DNA of 9,110 nt from Candidatus Avoscillospira stercoripullorum (GTDB lineage Bacteria > Bacillota > Clostridia > Oscillospirales > Oscillospiraceae): contig DVGD01000284.1 in assembly GCA_018712905.1 (NCBI GenBank), positions 1 through 9,110 of the forward strand. Direction: 5' to 3'. A model generated the notes under the pieces. The model made no database searches, was not told where the DNA came from, and saw only the letters and a list, made by a program, of their open reading frames with translations. Below are positions 1 to 4,456 of the stretch, piece after piece (position 1 is the first letter of the stretch; each line of letters begins with the position of its first letter). A program made the position numbers and the translations under genes.

Positions 1-653
1 TGTGGAAAGAGACTGCCCAGCGCCAAGGCTGCCAGCGGCCAGAGCGCCGCGACAGCGCATGACCACCACCGCCCCACCAGAATCAGCTTTGGCCAGTTGC
101 GGTTGTTGATGGCCACGCCAGGCAGGTTCATGCGGAAGGGTCCGTCGGAGACCGCGCCGATGCGGTCGAGGTCATGGTAGTAGGGCAAGGTGCGCTTGAC
201 AAAAAAGCAGAAATATGCCCCGAAGATCAGCGCCAGCACCGCTAGGGTTGAAACGGTTGTGGATGGCACGGCCAGGCGGTGGTTGCCCCAGAGCCCCAGG
301 CCGCAGACCACCGTCGCGACAAGATAGCGCACCGGCCAGGGGCTTTTCTCTTGAAAGGCGCGGCTCTTCCCGCCCGGATACTGGATGGCTGTTTTCACCA
401 GGGCTTCCACCTGCTCCGGCGGCAATGGCTTTTCTCCCCGCTCACCCAAGAGAAGCTCCGTCACCGTCACGCCCAGCGCTTCAGAGAGAGGGATGAGGAT
501 GGCTGTATCCGGAACGCTGACGCCGGTCTCCCATTTGCTCACGGCCTTGTCTGAGAGATAGAGCCGGCTTGCCAGTTCCTTCTGAGTCATGCCCTGTTCC
601 TTGCGCAGCGCCGTCACAAAGGCGCCGAATTTTTGCTTATCCAATTCATACAT
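1..653 (-). CDS. XRE-family HTH regulator with C-terminal membrane segments (3' end outside window)
   Basis: The reading frame is open from ATG at 653 to the window edge, giving 217 codons with no stop, so the C-terminus is missing. Residues 9-66 form a Cro/C1-type helix-turn-helix, with the typical run of Gln24, Leu27 and Ala28, then a recognition helix around Ser34-Trp41 (SDKAVSKWE) and Pro48-Asp49. Hydrophobic stretches near 110-124, 134-152 and 198-216 look like membrane helices. The segment around 158-193 (YYHDLDRIG, then SDGPFRMNLPGV and NNRNWPKL) resembles the membrane part of a group of clostridial XRE proteins that I recognise only loosely. The start is fixed by an AGAGGTG ribosome binding site 6-8 bases upstream and a good promoter at 673-701. 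By family it should bind DNA, probably its own promoter, from a membrane-anchored position. The signal it senses and its targets are unknown. The HTH call is firm; membrane anchoring is likely. Confidence 0.85.
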   Translation of the reverse strand, partial: MYELDKQKFGAFVTALRKEQGMTQKELASRLYLSDKAVSKWETGVSVPDTAILIPLSEALGVTVTELLLGERGEKPLPPEQVEALVKTAIQYPGGKSRAFQEKSPWPVRYLVATVVCGLGLWGNHRLAVPSTTVSTLAVLALIFGAYFCFFVKRTLPYYHDLDRIGAVSDGPFRMNLPGVAINNRNWPKLILVGRWWSCAVAALWPLAALALGSLFP

Positions 654-672
654 GGCTTTCACCTCTGGCCTC

Positions 673-701
673 ATTGTAGCAAACCAGGGGAAATTCCGCA
701 A
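673..701 (-). promoter_or_regulatory. Sigma-A-type promoter with extended -10 for the XRE regulator
   Basis: On the minus strand, TTGCGG (696-701) is followed after exactly 17 bases by TACAAT (673-678). The -10 is preceded by TGC, giving an extended -10 (TGCTACAAT). Transcription would begin near 666, leaving a leader of about 12 bases that holds little more than the ribosome binding site. The element sits between the stop of the 98-codon gene (725) and the regulator, so the regulator can be expressed on its own. Confidence 0.75.
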
Positions 702-724
702 TCGAACCGTAAGAGAGTGGGAGA

Positions 725-1021
725 TTACGGCGTAAACAGGGCACAGAGGGCTTGGTAGATCTCCGGTGGAATCTGGACACAGACGTCCCACAAGCCCTGG
801 TAGCGGACGTAGCCGCCTTCACTCAGACGCAGGTGGACGGTGGTGCCATTGGTAAGCGCTAAATAGAAATGGTATTCCTCCAAGTCCACCAGGCTGGGCT
901 GTACCTGATCGCTGGGCAGAAATTCCGCCTCGTCGATTGCTGCAAGGAAGTCCGAGAGGGCTTCCTCGCTCTGGAATGGATGCACCTCTCCCTGGGAGTG
1001 GTACCAGTCTTGTTCTCTCAC
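725..1021 (-). CDS. Small acidic protein of unknown function; 5' end uncertain, possibly frameshifted or truncated
   Basis: This frame encodes 98 residues from a GTG at 1021 to TAA at 725-727. I do not recognise a named family. The product is acidic, with an aromatic C-terminal half (EEYHFYLALTNGTTVHLRL, then GGYVRYQGLW, then a Gln-Ile-Pro-Pro-Glu stretch). This reads like a folded beta-rich domain of the sort seen at the C-terminus of small clostridial lipoproteins, but no signal peptide is present. The GTG has no ribosome binding site. The frame continues upstream for 20 sense codons to a TGA at 1082-1084 without another usual start. An ATG at 1080-1082 lies one base out of frame and would join this frame if the seven-A run (minus strand, 1065-1071) had six A's. 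The gene may therefore be frameshifted, translated after slippage, or the remnant of a longer gene cut near the repeat cluster. No terminator is visible after it. Confidence 0.5.
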   Translation of the reverse strand: MREQDWYHSQGEVHPFQSEEALSDFLAAIDEAEFLPSDQVQPSLVDLEEYHFYLALTNGTTVHLRLSEGGYVRYQGLWDVCVQIPPEIYQALCALFTP

Positions 1022-1129
1022 CCTATATACCGCAAAATAGAGGCGTTGGTTTCGCGGTTCCGGGTTTTTTTGCGTGAGCCATCAGGGATCCAGACGCACA
1101 ACGGCCCACGGTCACGCCCCCGGACGCTT

Positions 1130-1300
1130 CGTAGGGGCGGGGTTGATCCCCGCCCGCGGGTCGATCGGAGATCGACCCCTACAGGGTGCGGTGTACCGCC
1201 GGGGGCTTTGCGGGAATCGCGGGTGCCCGACGGGCGGCCATAAAGGCCGCCCCTACGACATCACCGGGGGGCTTACGGGCGGCAGATTGCCGCCCCTACG
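1130..1300. repeat. Cluster of palindromic GTAGGGGCG-type intergenic repeats
   Basis: At least four short imperfect palindromes sit in the 295-base gap between pnp and the 98-codon gene. Copy A (1130-1156) is CGTAGGGGCGGGG, TTGA, then CCCCGCCCG. Copy B (1158-1182) is inverted and carries GGGTCGAT/ATCGACCC arms. Copies C (1231-1257) and D (1276-1300) are also inverted: CGGGCGGC, a short centre, then GCCGCCCCTACG. A degenerate fifth stem, GCGGT/ACCGC, lies at 1189-1200. All share an outer (C)GTAGGGGCG/CGCCC(G) frame, while the centre differs with compensating changes in both arms. Copies A and C recur almost exactly at 4134-4160 and 4088-4113. No coding capacity is evident. They behave like REP- or MITE-like non-autonomous elements; function is unknown. 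Confidence 0.8.
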
Positions 1301-1316
1301 ACGTCTATGGGACTGC

Positions 1317-1347
1317 AAAAAACCCCGGACTGCTGTGCAGCCCGGGG
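1317..1347 (-). terminator. Intrinsic terminator of pnp
   Basis: Twelve bases past the pnp stop, the minus strand has an 11-bp stem: CCCCGGGCTGC, loop ACA, then GCAGTCCGGGG with one G-U pair. Six T's (1317-1322) follow directly. This is a textbook Rho-independent terminator and separates pnp from the repeat cluster. Confidence 0.95.
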
Positions 1348-1358
1348 CGATATTCTTC

Positions 1359-3479
1359 TTATTTCTGGTTCATTTCCTTGAGGGCATCCTTGCGGGAGAG
1401 GTTCACGCGACCCTTCTCGTCGATCTCCATGACCTTGACCCAGGTCATGTCGCCGATGTTCAGGACGTCCTCCACCTTCTCCACGCGGCGGTTCTCCAGC
1501 TTGGAGATGTGCACCAGGCCGTCCTTGCCGGGCGCCAGCTCGACGAAGGCGCCGATGGGCAGGATGCGCACCACCTTGCCGTAGTAGAGCTTGCCCACCT
1601 CGGGGACAAAGCAGATATCGTCCACCATCTTCTTGGCGGCCAGGGCGGCGGCGGAGTCCACCGCGGAGATGAACACGGAGCCGTCGTCGTCGATGTCGAT
1701 CTTGGCGCCGGTATCGGCACAGATCTTCTGGATGGTCTTGCCGCCGGAACCGATGACCTCGCGGATCTTGTCCACGTCGATCTTCATGGAGATCATCTTG
1801 GGGGCAAACTCGGAGACCTCGGCGCGAGGCTCGGCAATGCAGGGCAGCATGATCTCGCTGAGGATCTCCAGGCGCGCCTTGCGGCAGCGCTCCAGGGCGT
1901 CGGCAATAATTTCCATGGTCAGGCCGTCGTTCTTGAGATCCATCTGGATGGCGGTGATGCCCTCGGTGGTACCGGCCACCTTGAAGTCCATCTCGCCGTG
2001 GAAGTCTTCCACGCCCTGAATGTCGGTGAAGGTGCGCCACTCGCCGGTCTCCTTGTCGGAGATGAGGCCGCAGGAAATGCCGGCCACGGGGCGGCGGATG
2101 GGCACGCCGGCGTCCATGAGCGCCAGGGTGGAGCCGCAGATGGAGCCCTGGGAGGTAGAGCCGTTGGAGGAGAGCACCTCAGACACCACGCGGATGGCGT
2201 AGGGGAACTCCTCCACGGAGGGGATCACGGGGTAGAGCGCCTTCTCGGCCAGGTTGCCGTGGCCGATCTCCCGGCGGGAGGTGGAGCGGCTGGCACGGGC
2301 TTCGCCGGTGGAGAAGGAGGGGAAGTTATAGTGGTGGATATAGCGCTTGGACTCCTCCGGCCAGATGGTGTCCAGCTTCTGCGCCATGGAGAGGGTGTTC
2401 AGCGTGCAGATGGAGAGCACCTGGGTCTGGCCGCGGGTGAAGAGGCCGGAGCCGTGTACCCGGGGCAGCACGCCCACTTCGGCGGCCAGAGGACGGATCT
2501 CGTCCATGCCGCGGCCATCCACGCGCTTGCCGGCCAAGAGCCACTTCTTGACCACCTTTTTCTGCATCTTGTAGAGGCAGACCTCGATGTTGATGTCATA
2601 GTCCTCGTACTTGTCGGCAAACTTCTCGGCGAAGTCCAGCCGGGTCTTGGCCAGGCGCTCCTCGCGGACGTTCTTGTCGGGGGTGTCCAGAGCGTACTCG
2701 ATCTGATCCATGCCGTAGGCACACAGGTCGTCCAGGAGATCATGGTTCACGGCAGCCTTCTCGAAGGTGAACTTGGGCTTGCCGATGGCGTCAACAATGG
2801 TGTTGATAAAGGCCACGATCTTCTTGTTGGTCTCGTGAGCCAGCTCGATGCCCTTGAGGAGCACGTCCTCCTTGACCTCGTTGGCCTCGGTCTCGATCAT
2901 GACCACCTTCTCAGCGGTGGAGGCGATGGTGCAGAACATCTTGGCCTTCTCGCGCTGCTCGCTGGAGGGGTTGATGATATACTCGCCGTCCAGATAGGCA
3001 ACCTCGGTGGTGGCCATGGGGCCGTTCCACGGCACATCGGAATAGGCGGTGGCGATGAAGGCGCCCAGGGAGGCGACCACCTCCACGGGGTTATCGTGGT
3101 CGTTTGCGAGGACAGTGCAGGTGATGACCACGTCGTTGCGCAGCTCCTCGTCGAAGAAGGGGCGCATGGGGCGGTCGATGAGGCGGCTGGCCAGGATGCC
3201 CTTCTCGGAGGGACGGCCTTCGCGGCGGTTGAAGCTGCCAGGGATGCGGCCGACGCTGTACATCCGCTCTTCAAACTCTACGGTCAGGGGGAAGTAGTCG
3301 ATGCCGGCCTTGGGCGCGGAAGAGGCCACCACGGTGGTGAGCACCACGGTGTCGCCATAGCGGCAGATGCACTCGCCGTTGGTGAGCTCGGCCACCTTGC
3401 CGGTCTCCACGGTGAAGGTACGGCCGCCAATCTCGGTTTCGAAGATATGGTGGTTGGGGAATGTTTTCTGAATGACCAT
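1359..3479 (-). CDS. pnp: Polyribonucleotide nucleotidyltransferase (PNPase)
   Basis: The product phosphorolytically degrades RNA 3' to 5', releasing nucleoside diphosphates, and in Firmicutes takes part in mRNA turnover in the cytoplasm. The 706 residues match the usual length. The first RNase PH-like domain contains GSFNRREGRPS (81-91) and the RLIDRPMRPFF run (99-109). An alpha-helical linker precedes the second RNase PH domain (about 315-550). That domain has the catalytic aspartates in EDFHGEMDF (Asp492 and Asp498, equivalent to E. coli Asp486/Asp492). A KH domain with the GSGG loop at 577-580 and a C-terminal S1 domain (about 628-697) follow. The frame is open to 3563, but the start is ATG 3479 because AGGAGG (3486-3491) lies six bases upstream. 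The extra 28 codons would translate the leader hairpin. The gene follows rpsO, as in many bacteria, and is preceded by a large stem-loop that may control it. It ends at a strong terminator. Confidence 0.98.
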   Translation of the reverse strand: MVIQKTFPNHHIFETEIGGRTFTVETGKVAELTNGECICRYGDTVVLTTVVASSAPKAGIDYFPLTVEFEERMYSVGRIPGSFNRREGRPSEKGILASRLIDRPMRPFFDEELRNDVVITCTVLANDHDNPVEVVASLGAFIATAYSDVPWNGPMATTEVAYLDGEYIINPSSEQREKAKMFCTIASTAEKVVMIETEANEVKEDVLLKGIELAHETNKKIVAFINTIVDAIGKPKFTFEKAAVNHDLLDDLCAYGMDQIEYALDTPDKNVREERLAKTRLDFAEKFADKYEDYDINIEVCLYKMQKKVVKKWLLAGKRVDGRGMDEIRPLAAEVGVLPRVHGSGLFTRGQTQVLSICTLNTLSMAQKLDTIWPEESKRYIHHYNFPSFSTGEARASRSTSRREIGHGNLAEKALYPVIPSVEEFPYAIRVVSEVLSSNGSTSQGSICGSTLALMDAGVPIRRPVAGISCGLISDKETGEWRTFTDIQGVEDFHGEMDFKVAGTTEGITAIQMDLKNDGLTMEIIADALERCRKARLEILSEIMLPCIAEPRAEVSEFAPKMISMKIDVDKIREVIGSGGKTIQKICADTGAKIDIDDDGSVFISAVDSAAALAAKKMVDDICFVPEVGKLYYGKVVRILPIGAFVELAPGKDGLVHISKLENRRVEKVEDVLNIGDMTWVKVMEIDEKGRVNLSRKDALKEMNQK

Positions 3480-3503
3480 ATGATACCTCCTATTGATCTT
3501 GAG

Positions 3504-3589
3504 GCTTCCTATGGGAGATTTAGCACTTGAAACGATGGCCGAAGCCTTCGGCAACCCTTTCAACTGCTAAAGCCGAGCCCATAGAAAGC
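3504..3589 (-). promoter_or_regulatory. Long three-tier hairpin in the pnp leader, candidate RNase III-processed autoregulatory element
   Basis: As minus-strand RNA the segment folds into one long rod. The base is a 12-bp stem, GCTTTCTATGGG (3578-3589) with CCCATAGGAAGC (3504-3515), one G-U pair. The middle stem is TTTAGCAGTTGAAA (3558-3571) with TTTCAAGTGCTAAA (3519-3532), 13 of 14 positions paired with a single G-G mismatch. The tip is GCCGAA/TTCGGC (3538-3552). Internal loops of 3-6 bases separate the tiers. The rod ends 12 bases before the AGGAGG of pnp. In E. coli a comparable long pnp leader duplex is cut by RNase III and PNPase then represses its own mRNA. The structure is seen in the sequence; equivalent regulation here is inference. 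Confidence 0.8.
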
Positions 3590-3601
3590 GGTTGTTGCAC
3601 G

Positions 3602-3633
3602 TATGGGCAGACAGGATACCCCGTCTGCCCATA
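3602..3633 (-). promoter_or_regulatory. Stem-loop after rpsO without U-tract
   Basis: Nine bases after the rpsO stop, minus-strand TATGGGCAGAC (3623-3633) and GTCTGCCCATA (3602-3612) form a perfect 11-bp stem around a 10-base loop. The bases that follow (CGTGCAACAACC) contain no T-run, so it is not a standard intrinsic terminator. It more likely protects the rpsO 3' end or marks an RNA processing point while transcription continues into pnp. The 3' arm can also pair for seven bases with TATGGGC in the pnp leader (3577-3583). Confidence 0.75.
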
Positions 3634-3642
3634 TTGCGTTTC

Positions 3643-3909
3643 TTACTTACGAATGCCCAGCTTGGCGATGCAGGCACGGTAGCGGTTGATGTCCTTCTTG
3701 GCCAGGTAGTCAAGGAGGTTGCGGCGCTTACCGACCATCATCAGAAGGCCACGACGGGAGTGGTTGTCGTGCTTGTGCACCCGCAGATGCTCGGTGAGCT
3801 CGTTGATGCGGGCGGTGAGAATGGCAATCTGCACCTCGGGAGAGCCGGTGTCGCCCTCGTGGGTAGCATTGGCGGCGATGATAGCGGTCTTGTCTTCTTT
3901 GCGGATCAT
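3643..3909 (-). CDS. rpsO: 30S ribosomal protein S15
   Basis: The 88-residue product is S15, an early-assembling protein that binds the three-way junction in the central domain of 16S rRNA. The characteristic core is present: GDTGSPEVQIAILTARI at 20-36, the HKHDNHSRRGLL loop around 45-56, then VGKRRNLLDYL near 59-69. Length is the family norm. The frame is open four codons further to a GTG at 3921, but ATG 3909 is the start: the AAAGGTGG ribosome binding site overlaps that GTG and sits eight bases before the ATG. The gene has its own promoter (4035-4063) and a structured leader. It is followed after 9 bases by a stem-loop and then by pnp, the common rpsO-pnp arrangement. Confidence 0.98.
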   Translation of the reverse strand: MIRKEDKTAIIAANATHEGDTGSPEVQIAILTARINELTEHLRVHKHDNHSRRGLLMMVGKRRNLLDYLAKKDINRYRACIAKLGIRK

Positions 3910-4030
3910 GTTCAGTTCCACCTTTCAAAATATTTCCCGCGTTTCTAAGTAACGGGTCGGCAGAATGCCCGCGTGTAAGCCAGGCTGTCTCCCGAAACTG
4001 AGAAATGGGGTACCGGCACGTAGCCAGCTT
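3910..4030 (-). promoter_or_regulatory. Structured rpsO 5' leader, candidate S15 autoregulatory RNA
   Basis: About 120 bases separate the predicted transcription start from the rpsO ATG. Minus-strand AAGC-T-GGCT (4022-4030) can pair with AGCC-TG-GCTT (3977-3986). CGTG (4017-4020), inside the loop so formed, can pair with CACG (3972-3975) beyond it, which would make a pseudoknot. Inside lies a TCTC/GAGA hairpin (3988-4003). Downstream are a GGCA/TGCC hairpin (3959-3969) and a CCCG/CGGG-closed stem (3936-3956). S15 is known to control its own synthesis through structured leaders, including pseudoknots, in several bacteria. No crossing of a named RNA family is claimed; the fold was found by eye. 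Confidence 0.5.
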
Positions 4031-4034
4031 GATT

Positions 4035-4063
4035 AGCTTACCACAGTTTTTCGGAAAAGTAAA
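4035..4063 (-). promoter_or_regulatory. Sigma-A-type promoter of rpsO-pnp
   Basis: Minus-strand TTTACT (4058-4063) and TAAGCT (4035-4040) are separated by exactly 17 bases, within an AT-rich stretch. A TGTGG sequence precedes the -10, a common feature of clostridial promoters. Predicted initiation is near 4028-4030, leaving a leader of about 120 bases. Confidence 0.75.
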
Positions 4064-4087
4064 GATCAATTTACGATTTTCGGGCAG

Positions 4088-4160
4088 CGGGCGGCCATAA
4101 AGGCCGCCCCTACAGACACGCCTTCCGATTTTTCGTAGGGGCGGGGTTGATCCCCGCCCG
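4088..4160. repeat. Second pair of palindromic GTAGGGGCG-type repeats
   Basis: Two palindromes in opposite orientation fill the space between the Cys-rich gene and the rpsO promoter. The copy at 4088-4113 (CGGGCGGCC, ATAAA, GGCCGCCCCTAC) is identical over 26 bases to 1231-1256. The copy at 4134-4160 (CGTAGGGGCGGGG, TTGA, CCCCGCCCG) is identical over 27 bases to 1130-1156. The second ends only seven bases past the stop of the Cys-rich gene. Neither is followed by a T-run on the minus strand, so they are not classical terminators, although the hairpins could protect the transcript end. Confidence 0.85.
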
Positions 4161-4167
4161 TGCCGCC

Positions 4168-4443
4168 CTACGGTTTTTTGGCGGCCAGCTTGGCAATGTC
4201 TTCAAAGCGGGCGTTGACCCTGCCGTAGTTTTCCCTTCGGTGGGGAAGCAGGCAGCCGGTGCAGTCCTTGCGGCCTTGCTCCGTATAGCGGAAGTTGCCG
4301 CCGCACTTCTCCCCCAGGGCATAGAGGGGGCAGTAGCAGAAGAGGCAGTTGAAGTTCTCAGGATCTGCCCCCTGGTGGCAGGGGAAATATTCGCAGTCGC
4401 GGTTTTGAAAAAAGGAATAGTGCTTCCCTTCCCAGTGTTCCAT
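4168..4443 (-). CDS. Cysteine-rich small-domain protein, probable metal binder
   Basis: The 91-residue product matches the small Cys-rich domain family (COG2158-like) of unknown biochemical role. Eight cysteines (17, 22, 33, 36, 38, 47, 61, 64) occur in the characteristic text: FFQNRDCEYFPCH (11-23), NCLFCYCPLY (32-41), KCGGNF (46-51) and DCTGCLLPHRRENY (60-73). The spacing of CxxCxC and CxxC suggests one or two zinc sites or an Fe-S centre. It has no signal peptide or membrane segment, so it should be cytosolic. ATG 4443 has an AAAGGA ribosome binding site seven bases upstream, lying within the 13-base gap after rqcH (stop 4457). It is therefore the last gene of a likely mrnC-rqcH operon. 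Family membership is firm; function is unknown. Confidence 0.88.
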   Translation of the reverse strand: MEHWEGKHYSFFQNRDCEYFPCHQGADPENFNCLFCYCPLYALGEKCGGNFRYTEQGRKDCTGCLLPHRRENYGRVNARFEDIAKLAAKKP

Positions 4444-4456
4444 ATTGCGATCCTTT

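Noticed and set aside
1130..1300. Palindromic cluster considered as a CRISPR array
   Set aside because: Spacing is irregular, orientation mixed, and repeats are self-complementary over their whole length with no unique spacers of constant size or cas genes nearby.
1074..3530. 818-codon open frame on the plus strand opposite pnp
   Set aside because: It is antisense to a certain PNPase gene, its His/Gly/Leu-rich low-complexity text reflects the reverse complement of GC-biased codons, and it has no ribosome binding site or family resemblance.
4088..4160. Repeats after the Cys-rich gene considered as an intrinsic terminator
   Set aside because: Stems are strong, but neither is followed by a T-run on the minus strand, and the same sequences occur elsewhere in both orientations.
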